From CANJDH01 sp964443245 (GTDB taxonomy: Bacteria; Pseudomonadota; Gammaproteobacteria; Burkholderiales; JAEUOS01), in assembly GCA_964443245.1 (NCBI GenBank), contig CAYUEG010000004.1, positions 1 to 64,000 on the forward strand: a stretch of DNA of 64,000 bases, written 5' to 3'. Made by a program: the position numbers and the translations under genes. Below are positions 31,388-41,042 of the stretch, piece after piece. Position 1 is the stretch's first letter, and every line of letters begins with the position of its first letter. The notes beneath the pieces are model-generated. The model did not search any database. It was not told the origin of the DNA and saw nothing but the letters and a program-made list of their open reading frames with translations.

Positions 31388-34179
31388 CCACACGCGCAGC
31401 TGCCAGAAAAGCCCCACCCCGAAGCCTGCCGGCCCGCGACCAGGATCTGCCCCTGCGCGAAGACGTCCGGCTGTTGGGCCGCATCCTCGGCGAAACCATC
31501 CAGGCCCGCGAGGGCAGCAAGGCTTACGAGACGATTGAGAAGATACGTCAACTGGCGGTGCGGTTCCGTCGTGACAATGACGCCGCGGCACGACGGCAGC
31601 TTGCGGGCATGTTGAATCGTCTGTCGCGCGACCTGACGGTCTCGGTGGTACGCGCGTTCTCCTATTTTTCGCATCTGGCGAACATTGCCGAGGACCGGCA
31701 TCACAGCCGGCAAACCCGGGCGGATCTCCTGGCAGGCGCCAGGCCGAAGCCGGGGACACTCGCGCACGCACTGGAACGGCTCAAGGGTGCGCGCGTACCC
31801 GCAGAACGGATTGCCGGTTTCTTTGAACACGGCAACCTGGTACCGGTACTCACCGCGCATCCCACCGAGGTACAGCGCAAAAGCATCCTCGATGCCGAAC
31901 TCGAAATCGCCCGGCTGGTGGCCGCCAAGGACCAGCCCGACCTGACGCCGGCTGAACGGGAAGAGTTACGGGAACGGCTCGCGGCACAGGTCTTGACGAT
32001 CTGGCAGACACGCATGCTGCGACCGACCAAACTGACCGTGGCAGACGAGATCGAGAATGGACTCTCGTTCTTTCGGTACACCTTTCTGACACAGTTGCCG
32101 CGCCTTTACGAAGATGCGCGACGTGCCGTGGCACAGCAGTATCCCGGGCTCCCGCTGCACTTGCGCCCCTTCTTTCGGGTCGCCACCTGGATCGGAGGCG
32201 ACCGCGATGGCAATCCGAATGTGCACGCGGCCACCCTGCGCCGTGCTCTGGAACGACAGTCGGGCATCATCTTTTCGCACTACCTTGCGGAAGTACATGA
32301 GTTGGGAGCCGAGCTGGCCCTGGCACGCCTGCTGGTCAAGGTCACGCCGGCACTGGAAACCTTGTCGGAGTCTTCTCCGGACCGTTCGGAGCATCGGCGC
32401 GACGAGCCATACCGACGCGCACTGACGGGCATCTATGCGCGTCTTGCCGCCACGGCCAGGCTGGTGTGCGGCTTTGAAGTGGCGCGCCACGAAATCGGCA
32501 GCGGCGATCCCTACGATTCCGTGGATGACTTCATCTTCGAACTGGAAATCATTCGTCACTCGCTGGCGGAAAACGGCTCCACCCTCCTGACCCAGGCACG
32601 CCTGGTGCCACTGCTGCAGGCGGCTAGGATTTTCGGCTTTCACCTTGCCCCCATCGATTTGCGCCAAGGGTCGGAAGTGATGGAGCGGGTGGTGGCCGAA
32701 TTATTGGCCAAAGCGGGGGTGGTCCCGGACTACTCCGGCCTGGATGAAGCGGCCAAAGTGACATTGCTGACCGACGAGTTGACGCAGCCGCGCGTGCTCG
32801 CGTCGCCCTTCGTGGTGCCGTCGGACGAAGCAGCCAAGGAGTTGGCCGTGTTTCGCGAAGCCGCCAGCGCCCATGCACGTTATGGCCCCCAGTGCGTGCC
32901 CAACCACATCATTTCGCATGGTGAATCGGTCTCGGACATGCTGGAAGTGCTGGTTTTGGCAAAGGAAGCCGGCCTCTACGATCCGGTGACCCGTTCGGCA
33001 CGAATCAATGTGGTGCCGCTGTTCGAGTCGATCGCCGACCTCACCGCCGCACCGGCCATCATGCAAGCGTGGTTCGACAACCCGATCGGCCGCGCCGTGA
33101 TGCGCTCGCGCGGTGATTCGCAGGAAGTCATGCTCGGTTATTCCGACAGCAACAAGGACGGCGGCTTCTTTACCTCCACCTGGTCGCTGTATCAGGCGGA
33201 AATTGCCTTGGTGGAACTGTTCCAGCGCGAACAGGTGACCCTGCGGCTGTTTCATGGTCGGGGTGGCAGTGTCGGGCGCGGCGGCGGGCCGAGCTACGAG
33301 GCCATCCTGGCCCAGCCCCCAGGCAGCGTCAACGGCCAGATTCGCATGACCGAGCAAGGCGAGATCATTGCCAGCAAGTATGCGAACCCGGAGAATGGAC
33401 GGCGCAATCTTGAAACCCTGCTGGCGGCAACACTCGAAGCGTCACTGCTCGAGCGCGACCACGCGGCACGTGAGGATGGCCCGACCTTTCTGGCCGCCAT
33501 GCACGAACTGTCGCAGACGGCGGAGCAGGCTTACCGCAGTCTGGTGTATGAAACCCCCGGCTTCAGCGACTATTTTTTTCAGGCCACTCCGATCTCGGAA
33601 ATTGCCGAGTTGAACATCGGGAGCCGCCCTTCGTCGCGCAAGCCCTCCGGACGCATCGAAGATTTGCGCGCCATCCCCTGGGTGTTTTCCTGGGCCCAGT
33701 GCCGGGTGATGCTGCCCGGCTGGTACGGCTTCGGTTCGGCCGTCGCCGCCTACCAATCCCGCCATGGCAAGCCCGGGCTGGAACGCCTGAAGCGGCTCTA
33801 CAAGGCCTCGCCATTCCTGCAGACGGCACTGTCGAACATGGACATGGTGCTGGCCAAGTCCGATCTGGCGGTCGCGTCCCGTTATGCCGAAATGGTCAAG
33901 GACCGCAAGCTCGCACAGCAAATTTTCGACCGCATCCGCACGGAATGGGAGTTGACGCGGCATGCGCTGTTTGCGCTATCGGGCGCGCGTGAGTTTCTGG
34001 CCGGCAATCCCCATCTGGCGCGTTCGATCAAAAACCGCTTTGCCTATCTTGATCCACTCAACCATCTGCAGGTCGAGTTGATCCGGCGCCATCGTGCCGG
34101 CAACACGGATGAGCGCATCAAGCGCGGCATCCATCTTTCCATCAACGGCATTGCTGCCGGTTTACGCAACAGCGGCTGA
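31384..34179 (+). CDS. ppc: Phosphoenolpyruvate carboxylase
   Basis: PEP carboxylase makes oxaloacetate from PEP and bicarbonate to refill the TCA cycle. The 931-residue protein is full length, with VLTAHPTEVQRKS (catalytic His), GGDRDGNPNVHA, VMLGYSDSNKDGGFFTS, LFHGRGGSVGRGGGP, the IPWVFSWAQCR segment and the C-terminal NGIAAGLRNSG that forms part of the allosteric site. The ATG overlaps the stop of the thioredoxin-like gene. hemC divergent from ppc is a familiar betaproteobacterial arrangement; the thioredoxin-like gene sits between them here. Confidence 0.97.
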   Translation: MTTRAAARKAPPRSLPARDQDLPLREDVRLLGRILGETIQAREGSKAYETIEKIRQLAVRFRRDNDAAARRQLAGMLNRLSRDLTVSVVRAFSYFSHLANIAEDRHHSRQTRADLLAGARPKPGTLAHALERLKGARVPAERIAGFFEHGNLVPVLTAHPTEVQRKSILDAELEIARLVAAKDQPDLTPAEREELRERLAAQVLTIWQTRMLRPTKLTVADEIENGLSFFRYTFLTQLPRLYEDARRAVAQQYPGLPLHLRPFFRVATWIGGDRDGNPNVHAATLRRALERQSGIIFSHYLAEVHELGAELALARLLVKVTPALETLSESSPDRSEHRRDEPYRRALTGIYARLAATARLVCGFEVARHEIGSGDPYDSVDDFIFELEIIRHSLAENGSTLLTQARLVPLLQAARIFGFHLAPIDLRQGSEVMERVVAELLAKAGVVPDYSGLDEAAKVTLLTDELTQPRVLASPFVVPSDEAAKELAVFREAASAHARYGPQCVPNHIISHGESVSDMLEVLVLAKEAGLYDPVTRSARINVVPLFESIADLTAAPAIMQAWFDNPIGRAVMRSRGDSQEVMLGYSDSNKDGGFFTSTWSLYQAEIALVELFQREQVTLRLFHGRGGSVGRGGGPSYEAILAQPPGSVNGQIRMTEQGEIIASKYANPENGRRNLETLLAATLEASLLERDHAAREDGPTFLAAMHELSQTAEQAYRSLVYETPGFSDYFFQATPISEIAELNIGSRPSSRKPSGRIEDLRAIPWVFSWAQCRVMLPGWYGFGSAVAAYQSRHGKPGLERLKRLYKASPFLQTALSNMDMVLAKSDLAVASRYAEMVKDRKLAQQIFDRIRTEWELTRHALFALSGAREFLAGNPHLARSIKNRFAYLDPLNHLQVELIRRHRAGNTDERIKRGIHLSINGIAAGLRNSG

Positions 34180-34228
34180 CTGGTTCCGTTTTCTTCCCCT
34201 TCCTTTTTCAATTCAAGGATTTCACAAC

Positions 34229-35008
34229 ATGCTCAAAGGCAAGACTGCCCTGGTAACGGGCTCCACATCCGGCATCGGTTTGGGAATCGCCACCGCCCTG
34301 GCCCGCGATGGCGCCAACATCATGCTCAACGGCTTCGGCGATGGCACCCAGATTGACGCGATCAAGCGTCAGCTTGCCGACCTCGGCGTCAAGGTTGATT
34401 ACCACCCCGCCGACATGACCAAACCGGGCGAAATCGCCGATCTCGTCCAGGCGACGGCAAGCCGACTTGGCAGCGTCGACATACTGGTGAACAACGCCGG
34501 CATCCAGCACGTGGCACCGATCGAAAGCTTCCCGGATGAACGCTGGGATGCAGTGATTGCCATCAACCTGACGTCGAGCTTCCACACCATCAAGCACGCC
34601 TTGCCGCTGATGAAAGCAGCCGGCTGGGGCCGCATCATCAACATTGCTTCCGCCCACGGCCTGGTGGCATCCGCCCAGAAATCTGCCTATGTAGCAGCCA
34701 AGCATGGCCTGGTCGGCCTGACCAAAACGGTGGCGCTCGAAACCGCGAACACCGGCGTGACCTGCAATGCGATCTGCCCCGGCTGGGTCCTGACTGCCCT
34801 GGTGCAAAAGCAGATTGATGCCAGAGCGGCTGCATCCGGCCAAACCGACGCGCAGGCCAAGACCGCGTTGGTGTCGGAAAAACAGCCTGATCATGAGTTC
34901 TCGACCCCGGAAGATCTGGGTGCCCTGGCGGTGTTTCTGTGCAGTCATGCCGGACGCCTGATTCGCGGCGCTTCCTACGTCATGGATGGCGGCTGGACGG
35001 CACAGTAG
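34229..35008 (+). CDS. bdhA: 3-hydroxybutyrate dehydrogenase
   Basis: This NAD-dependent short-chain dehydrogenase interconverts (R)-3-hydroxybutyrate and acetoacetate in polyhydroxybutyrate turnover. The 259-residue protein has the Rossmann motif TGSTSGIGLGIA, NNAGIQHVAPIE, the catalytic Ser in IINIASAHGLVAS and YVAAKHG (Tyr and Lys). The Gln in NAGIQHV and the C-terminal FLCSHAGRLIRGASYVMDGGWTAQ are characteristic of this enzyme. An AAGGA ribosome-binding site precedes the ATG at 34229. The gene follows ppc by 49 bases. Confidence 0.93.
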   Translation: MLKGKTALVTGSTSGIGLGIATALARDGANIMLNGFGDGTQIDAIKRQLADLGVKVDYHPADMTKPGEIADLVQATASRLGSVDILVNNAGIQHVAPIESFPDERWDAVIAINLTSSFHTIKHALPLMKAAGWGRIINIASAHGLVASAQKSAYVAAKHGLVGLTKTVALETANTGVTCNAICPGWVLTALVQKQIDARAAASGQTDAQAKTALVSEKQPDHEFSTPEDLGALAVFLCSHAGRLIRGASYVMDGGWTAQ

Positions 35009-35073
35009 TCCAACCCCCGGTTCCCGGCTTGGCAGTTGCGCTGCAACGGGGCCCGTACGGTATATTTTGACCC

Positions 35074-37032
35074 ATGGCACAACCTCTTCCCCTGCAGTCG
35101 CTCGGTCGCTATCAGATCGTCTCCGAACTTGGCCGCGGCGCCATGGGCACGGTCTATCAGGGTCTTGACGCCACCATCGAGAGGCCGGTCGCGCTCAAGA
35201 CCCTCAACCCCGAGTTGCCTGGCGACATCATGGGTGAAGTCAAGGAGCGCTTCCTGCGGGAAGCCAGGTCGGCAGGCAAGCTGAATCATCCCAATATCGT
35301 CACGATCTACGAGTTTGGCGAAGACCAGGGCACTGCCTTCATTGCCATGGAATTCCTGGAAGGCAAGTCGCTCCAGGACGTGATCCGCGCCGGCAGGCTC
35401 CCTTTTGCCACGATTGCCGACATCGTGGCGCAAATTGCCGATGCGCTCGACTATGCCCACCGATTCGGCGTGGTGCATCGTGACATCAAGCCGGCCAACA
35501 TCATGCTGTCATCGCATGGCCTGGCCAAGCTGACCGATTTCGGCATCGCCCGCATCCAGTCGTCATCGATGACCCAAACCGGGGCCATGCTCGGTTCGCC
35601 GAAGTACATGTCTCCGGAGCAGGTCCTCGGACAGCAGGCAGACGGGCGCGCCGACATTTTCTCCCTTGGCGTGGTGCTCTACGAAATGCTGGCGTCCAAG
35701 ACCCCGTTCGAGACGCCGGATGTCACTGTGTTTTCCCTGATGCAACGCATCGTCACGGTACCCCAGCCTACGGTGGTGTCAGTCGCACCCGATACGCCAC
35801 CGGCCTTCGACGCCATCCTCGCCAGGGCACTGGCCAAGCGGCCCGAGGCACGCTATCAGCGCGCCAGCGAATTTGCCAACGACCTGCGTAACTTCAAGGC
35901 AATGTCACCTGGCACCGACAAGACGACCCTGCTCGGCAGGGATGAGGCATCCTTGCTTCGGCCAGCGCCTCCATCCCCGGCACCTCCTGCGCCAGGATCG
36001 GACGCATTCGAACCCACGGTCATCTCCAATCCGCAGGCTGCGCAGACGCTCGCGCCGGCGCTTTCGGCAGGATCGGCCAGCAATGGCGAGGATGCGGCGG
36101 CCCAAGCGCCGGGTGCCCCGATCGCGGCCTCCACCTTGCTGGGCAACCTCGATACCTTGGGGGCGGACCTCGATGAGTTGCAGCGCCGGGTTGCCGACGA
36201 GGAGGCCGCCGCCGTTGCCGCGATCCGCCAGGAAGGGCGGCGCACCAAGGACTGGGATCAAATGGCACGCGGCATGGAGCTGCCGCCCACCGAACGGGCA
36301 CCAACCGCTGCCGGCACCGCGTCAGAGCCAAAAGCTCCCCCGGGACCCGGAGCAGCCTCCGGAGTGCGCAGCAGTGTGTTCGACTTGTTGCGCAAGCAGA
36401 CGGGGCCCAACCTGAAGCAACAGGCCGAAGCCATGCGCGCTTCCGAGGCGGCTGCGATGCTGGCGTTTGATGCCAAATTGCGGAGCGGCTATCTTTTTCT
36501 CAGCGAATTTTTCCGCGAAGTGCGGGCGGCGGCGCCGCACTTCACGGGCAAACACTCCCTGCCCTATCTTGGCGCGTTTCCGCCGATGTACATTTCCGAG
36601 TGCGTTGTCAATGCGAGAACGCGCCGCGTCGAGCATGATGGCAAGATCAAGGACATCATTGATCATGTGCCAGGCTCGTACTATCTCGTGTCCAACGACC
36701 GACAACGCATCACCGTCAACGCAGAGGAGTTATCGCGCGTCAAGCAATTGCTGGAGAGCTACGAAATTCCCTTTGACATGACTGCCATCAAGGACGACTT
36801 CAATCAGGTGCGACGCGCCACCCTTGATGTGCAAATGAAGTTGATCTGCTCCTTTAACCTGCAACCCGACTATGCGGCACAGACAGTCGAGTTGAATTCG
36901 CGCAACATCGGGCCGTTGGGCAGACGACGCTACCGCATCCCGGCCACGGCGTTCGAAGTCAGCTTGCTCGAAGAGTTCTCGAAGCTGATACTGGGTTACC
37001 CGACTGCAGCCCTCGACGCCTTCGCCCTTTAG
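35074..37032 (+). CDS. Ser/Thr protein kinase with unrecognised C-terminal domain
   Basis: Residues 13-270 of 652 form a Hanks-type kinase: glycine loop GRGAMGTVY, Lys42 in VALK, HRDIKPAN with Asp137, DFG at 155-157 and SPEQ at the P+1 region. All catalytic residues are present, so it should be active. No membrane helix is seen, so it is cytoplasmic. Residues 290-400 are a Pro/Ala/Gly-rich linker with a short coiled coil (LDTLGADLDELQRRVADEEAAA). Residues about 420-652 form a folded-looking domain (LRSGYLFLSEFFREVRAAAP, YYLVSNDRQRITVNAEELSRVKQLLE, GRRRYRIPATAFEVSLLEEFSKLILG) that I do not recognise. TATATT lies 7 bases before the ATG and no ribosome-binding site is evident. Confidence 0.88.
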   Translation: MAQPLPLQSLGRYQIVSELGRGAMGTVYQGLDATIERPVALKTLNPELPGDIMGEVKERFLREARSAGKLNHPNIVTIYEFGEDQGTAFIAMEFLEGKSLQDVIRAGRLPFATIADIVAQIADALDYAHRFGVVHRDIKPANIMLSSHGLAKLTDFGIARIQSSSMTQTGAMLGSPKYMSPEQVLGQQADGRADIFSLGVVLYEMLASKTPFETPDVTVFSLMQRIVTVPQPTVVSVAPDTPPAFDAILARALAKRPEARYQRASEFANDLRNFKAMSPGTDKTTLLGRDEASLLRPAPPSPAPPAPGSDAFEPTVISNPQAAQTLAPALSAGSASNGEDAAAQAPGAPIAASTLLGNLDTLGADLDELQRRVADEEAAAVAAIRQEGRRTKDWDQMARGMELPPTERAPTAAGTASEPKAPPGPGAASGVRSSVFDLLRKQTGPNLKQQAEAMRASEAAAMLAFDAKLRSGYLFLSEFFREVRAAAPHFTGKHSLPYLGAFPPMYISECVVNARTRRVEHDGKIKDIIDHVPGSYYLVSNDRQRITVNAEELSRVKQLLESYEIPFDMTAIKDDFNQVRRATLDVQMKLICSFNLQPDYAAQTVELNSRNIGPLGRRRYRIPATAFEVSLLEEFSKLILGYPTAALDAFAL

Positions 37033-37053
37033 ATCGATCGAGGGCGATGCGCA

Positions 37054-37926
37054 TCAGAGGATGCGGGTAGTGCGTGCAAGCGGATCACGCAGGCGGTACT
37101 GGCCGGACTCCACTTGGTGGAAAAAATCATCGCACAAGCGATTGAACATGTCAGGCTCTTCCAGATTGCAGGCATGCCCGGTGTTGGGCATGAACGCCAG
37201 GCCTGCCGACGGCATGTGACGCTTCAAGTCAAGTGAAGCATCCAGGCAGGGTTCGTCCTCATCGCCGCAAATGATCAACGTCGGCACAGTGGAAGCCATC
37301 GACTGGGCGCGGAAATCCTGCATTGAGGGGCGCAGCGCCTGGTAACCGGCCAGCGTCAGTGCCGAGCCTTTGGCCGAATGGCGGCTGACCATGCCGACAA
37401 ACTCCTCGAAGCCGCGCGGGTTCTTGTTGCGTAGCTGCACACGGGTTGGCGTCAACGTGCGTGAATGTGCTGCCTTCTCCCACCCGTCGCGCAAGAGCGA
37501 CGCCGATGCAGCCTCCGACTCCGCCTTGAATTGCGCCCGTGCAGCCGGCATGGAACCGGAGCCGACACCGGCCAAGGTCAGGGAAATGGCACGCTCCGGC
37601 CATTGCATGCCGAAGTAGAAGGTGGCGAACGCACCCATCGAGAGGCCCACAATGTGGGCCTTCGGAATACCGAGCCCATCGAGCACGGCCAGAATGCCGG
37701 CACGCTGATGCTCGAACGAATAGGCCTCGATCCCCTCCGGCACATCGGAGGGAGGATAGCCGCGTGCGTTGAACGCAATGCAACGATAGCGGCGCGAGAA
37801 ATAGCGCATTTGCGCTTCCCAAGCACCGACTTCGCCCAGGAACTCATGGACGAACACAATCGGCGTACCCACTCCGGTTTCTTCGTAATAGAGGCGGACG
37901 TTGTCGGGAGCGGTGACGAAAGGCAT
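37054..37926 (-). CDS. Alpha/beta hydrolase fold protein
   Basis: The 290-residue protein is a typical alpha/beta hydrolase: oxyanion region IVFVHEFLGEVGAW, strand CIAFNARGYPPSDVP, the nucleophile elbow GLSMGAFA, the acid in LIICGDEDEPC and the His in PNTGHACNLEEPD. It probably hydrolyses an ester or similar bond; the substrate is unknown. The ATG at 37926 is the first that gives the usual N-terminus (MPFVTAPDNVRLYYEETGVGTP); no strong ribosome-binding site is seen. It is convergent with the kinase gene. Confidence 0.88.
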   Translation of the reverse strand: MPFVTAPDNVRLYYEETGVGTPIVFVHEFLGEVGAWEAQMRYFSRRYRCIAFNARGYPPSDVPEGIEAYSFEHQRAGILAVLDGLGIPKAHIVGLSMGAFATFYFGMQWPERAISLTLAGVGSGSMPAARAQFKAESEAASASLLRDGWEKAAHSRTLTPTRVQLRNKNPRGFEEFVGMVSRHSAKGSALTLAGYQALRPSMQDFRAQSMASTVPTLIICGDEDEPCLDASLDLKRHMPSAGLAFMPNTGHACNLEEPDMFNRLCDDFFHQVESGQYRLRDPLARTTRIL

Positions 37927-38051
37927 GATGAGATTCGCTGCGGTTGCAGGCCAGAAATGAACGGGGAAGAACGCAGAGTAACTTCTGTCAGTCAAACGCG
38001 CAATGGCCAGTTGCCGCTCGCCCGGGTCTTGGCCCCGGCCAGGACCCTCTG

Positions 38052-38086
38052 CTCAAAGAAAAAGGCCCACGCCAGGGTGGGCCTTT
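38052..38086 (-). terminator. Rho-independent terminator of htpG
   Basis: On the minus strand a 10-bp stem (AAAGGCCCAC / GTGGGCCTTT, loop of six) is followed by TTTTTCTTTGAGC. It begins 25 bases after the htpG stop codon. Confidence 0.85.
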
Positions 38087-38110
38087 CCGTCTGCCACATC
38101 AATGGTGACG

Positions 38111-40027
38111 CTATTTGCCGGCCAGCGCACCGGAAAGCAGGATGTCGTTCATCCGTTTGACGAACCCGGCCGGGTCTTCCAGCTGGCCGCCTTCAGCCAG
38201 CAACGCCTGATCAAACAGCAAGCTGGACCAGTCGGCGAACTTGGCTTCCTCGTACTTCAGGCGGGTGACCAGAGGATGGCGCGGATTGATTTCCAGAATC
38301 GGCTGGGATTCAGGCGCCTTCTGCCCCGCCGCCTTGAGCATGCGCGCCAGATTGCCGCTCATTTCGTTTTCGTCTGCCACCAGGCAGGCCGGAGAATCGG
38401 TGAGGCGGTGGGTAATGCGTACCTCCTTGACTTTCGCACCGAGTGTTTCCTTGAGTTTGGTCACTAGCTCCTTGTACTCGCCTTCCGCCGCTTCCTGCTC
38501 CTTCTTCTCAGCTTCGTCCTCAAGCTTGCCCAGATCCAGGCCACCCTTGCTGACCGATACCAGCTGCTTGCCCTCGAACTCAGTCAGGTTCGAGACCACC
38601 CACTCATCCACGCGGTCCGACAGCAGCAGGACTTCAATGCCCTTCTTGCGAAAGACCTCCAGGTGCGGGCTGTTCTTGGCCGCCAGGAAGGTCTCGGCAG
38701 TGACGTAGTAAATCTTGTCCTGCCCTTCCTTGACGCGCGCCAGATAATCGGCCAGAGAAACCTTCTGCTCCGCGGTATCGTCCTTGGTGGTGGCAAAACG
38801 CAGCAGTTTGGCGATGCGCTCCTTGTTGGCGAAGTCTTCGCCTACGCCTTCCTTGAGGACAGCACCGAATTCCTTCCAGAAGGTGACATATTTTTCCTTT
38901 TGCGCGGCGTCTTCGCTGCCTGCCAACTCTTCCAGCAAGGACAACACGCGCTTGGTGGAACCTTCGCGGATCGCCTTGACGTCACGCGATTCCTGCAGGA
39001 TCTCGCGCGACACATTGAGCGGCAGATCCGCCGAATCGATCACGCCCTTGACGAAGCGCAGGTAGCGCGGCATCAACTGCTCCGCGTCATCCATGATGAA
39101 GACGCGCTTTACGTACAGCTTGATGCCGTGCTTGCGCTCCCGGTCCCAGAGGTCAAAGGGGGCCTTGGCGGGGATATAGAGGAGTTGGGTGTATTCCTGC
39201 CGACCCTCCACCCGGTTATGGGTGTAGGCCAGCGGGTTTTCATAATCGTGTGCGACGTGCTTGTAGAACTCCTGATACTGCTCCTCGGAAATTTCCGCCT
39301 TGGGCCGGCTCCAGAGCGCCTTCGCCTGATTGATGGTCTCCTCTTCATCCCTGACCACCATTTCGTTCTTGTCCTTGTCCCACTCCTCCTTCTTCATCCG
39401 GATCGGCAAGGTGATGTGGTCGGAATACCTGGTGATGATCGACTTGAGTTTCCAGGTCGACAGGAAATCATCTTCGCCTTCACGCAATTCGAGAATCACG
39501 TCCGTGCCGCGACCGGCGCGTTCAGCCGCCTCAATCGAGAAATCGCCTTCGCCAGTCGACTCCCAGCGGACGGCCTCGTTTGCCGCCGCGCCGGCTCGCC
39601 GCGTGACCACACTGATCTTCTTGGCCACAATGAATCCGGAATAAAAGCCCACGCCAAACTGGCCAATCAGGTTGGCATCCTTGGCCTGGTCTCCGGACAA
39701 GCTGGAAAAGAATTCCTTGGTGCCGGATTTGGCAATCGTGCCAAGATGCGAAACGGCTTCGTCTCGGCTCATGCCGATGCCGTTATCGGAAATCGTGATG
39801 GTGCGCGCAGCCTTGTCGAACGCGACGCGGATCGCAAGCTCGGAGTCGCCACCGAACAGGGCTTCGTTATTGAGCGCCTCGAAACGCAGCTTGTCGCAGG
39901 CGTCCGAGGCATTCGAAATCAATTCGCGCAGAAAGATCTCCTTGTTTGAGTACAAGGAATGGATCATCAAATGCAGAAGCTGTTTGACCTCTGCCTGGAA
40001 ATGCATGCTTTCTTTGGGTGCGCCCAT
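38111..40027 (-). CDS. htpG: Molecular chaperone HtpG (Hsp90)
   Basis: HtpG is the bacterial Hsp90, an ATP-dependent dimeric chaperone. The 638-residue protein has the GHKL ATP site (LISNASDACDKLRFEAL, ITISDNGIGMSRDE, GQFGVGFYSGFIVA), the middle domain (MDDAEQLMPRYLRFVKGVIDSADLPLNVSRE) and the C-terminal dimer domain. The ATG at 40027 is preceded by GGAGGAA. The gene is monocistronic with a clear terminator. Confidence 0.97.
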   Translation of the reverse strand: MGAPKESMHFQAEVKQLLHLMIHSLYSNKEIFLRELISNASDACDKLRFEALNNEALFGGDSELAIRVAFDKAARTITISDNGIGMSRDEAVSHLGTIAKSGTKEFFSSLSGDQAKDANLIGQFGVGFYSGFIVAKKISVVTRRAGAAANEAVRWESTGEGDFSIEAAERAGRGTDVILELREGEDDFLSTWKLKSIITRYSDHITLPIRMKKEEWDKDKNEMVVRDEEETINQAKALWSRPKAEISEEQYQEFYKHVAHDYENPLAYTHNRVEGRQEYTQLLYIPAKAPFDLWDRERKHGIKLYVKRVFIMDDAEQLMPRYLRFVKGVIDSADLPLNVSREILQESRDVKAIREGSTKRVLSLLEELAGSEDAAQKEKYVTFWKEFGAVLKEGVGEDFANKERIAKLLRFATTKDDTAEQKVSLADYLARVKEGQDKIYYVTAETFLAAKNSPHLEVFRKKGIEVLLLSDRVDEWVVSNLTEFEGKQLVSVSKGGLDLGKLEDEAEKKEQEAAEGEYKELVTKLKETLGAKVKEVRITHRLTDSPACLVADENEMSGNLARMLKAAGQKAPESQPILEINPRHPLVTRLKYEEAKFADWSSLLFDQALLAEGGQLEDPAGFVKRMNDILLSGALAGK

Positions 40028-40184
40028 AGGTTCCTCCGGTGCTCAAATCCTGAAAAAGGGTTGGTGCCCGGGTCAAGCCGCCCGGGTCGAAAAGCCGTGC
40101 CAAAAGATGGCGCCAGACTCCTGCATTTTCAAGTCCCCTCCAGCGCCTTTCGTGGCAGCCCTCCCTCCCCTGCAAGAACCGCCA

Positions 40185-40203
40185 GGAGCCGCTCCCACCA
40201 ACG
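40185..40203 (-). repeat. REP-like repeat copy C (between htpG and aldolase genes)
   Basis: The minus strand reads CGTTGGTGGGAGCGGCTCC, identical over 19 bases to copy B. It lies between htpG and the HpcH/HpaI aldolase gene, in the 232-base interval that holds no other gene, 15 bases from the aldolase stop. Confidence 0.7.
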
Positions 40204-40217
40204 CTTTCAGAGGACCG

Positions 40218-40985
40218 TTACTTCCTGAACTTGGCGGCGAGCGCCGTCGCCCCTGCCCGCAACAAGCCCACGTCACTGCCGACGGCGACGAACAGGGCCC
40301 CGGCGTCCAGCATGCGCTGACCATCCGCTTCGCCCACCAGAATGCCGGGCGCCTTGCCCAGGCTACGGATGCGTTTGATCGAATCCATGATGGTGCTTTG
40401 CACTTCGGGGTGCGGGATGTCGCCCAGATGGCCGAGATCAGCCGCAAGATCGTTCGGGCCGATAAACACCCCGTCGATCCCGTCGACCTTGCAAATCTCG
40501 TCCAGGTTGTCCAGGGCGGTCCGCGTTTCGGTTTGCACCAGCACGCAGATTTCCCGATTGGCCTTTTTCAGGTAGTCCTTGATCCACCCGTACTGCGCCG
40601 CGCGCGAACTGCCGGCCACGCCGCGCATCCCTTCGGGTGGGAAGCGCGTCGCCGCAACCGCTGCAGCAGCCTCTTCGGCGTTTTGCACATACGGCAGCAG
40701 CAGGGTTTGCACCCCCGCGTCCAGATAGCGCTTGATCAGCACCAGGTCGTTCCAGGCAGGACGCACCACCGGCTGTGCGGTGCTGCGATCGTTTTGCATC
40801 GCCATCAGTTGCATCGTCACATGGGCCGGATCGTTGGGGCAATGCTCGGTATCGAGCAGCATCCAGTCAAAGCCCGCCGGCGCACAACTTTCGACTACCT
40901 GGGGCGACCAGTAGCTCATCCACAAGCCGATCTGCGGTTTGCCCGCGAGAATATTTTTCTTGAAGTGATTGACGGGCAATTCCAC
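40218..40985 (-). CDS. hpaI: HpcH/HpaI family aldolase
   Basis: The 255-residue protein belongs to the class II pyruvate aldolase family that includes 4-hydroxy-2-oxoheptanedioate aldolase. Visible signatures are GLWMSYWSPQVVE, the metal-site WMLLDTEHCPND, LLLPYVQNAEEAAAAV, MRGVAGSSRAAQYG, VQTETRTALDNL and GPNDLAADLGHLG. The GTG at 40985 was chosen because AAAGGAG lies at proper distance. Neighbours do not point to homoprotocatechuate breakdown, so the hpaI symbol is tentative and a related sugar-acid aldolase is possible. Confidence 0.85.
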   Translation of the reverse strand: MELPVNHFKKNILAGKPQIGLWMSYWSPQVVESCAPAGFDWMLLDTEHCPNDPAHVTMQLMAMQNDRSTAQPVVRPAWNDLVLIKRYLDAGVQTLLLPYVQNAEEAAAAVAATRFPPEGMRGVAGSSRAAQYGWIKDYLKKANREICVLVQTETRTALDNLDEICKVDGIDGVFIGPNDLAADLGHLGDIPHPEVQSTIMDSIKRIRSLGKAPGILVGEADGQRMLDAGALFVAVGSDVGLLRAGATALAAKFRK

Positions 40986-41042
40986 GATGTAACGCTCCTT
41001 TGGTGAAGGCGGGTCAGGAAACCCCGCCACGATGGGTTGCAG

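Noticed and set aside
40028..40110. Sigma-32 promoter upstream of htpG
   Set aside because: CTTGACC followed by CCCTTTTT was considered, but the spacing is too short and the -10 element does not match.
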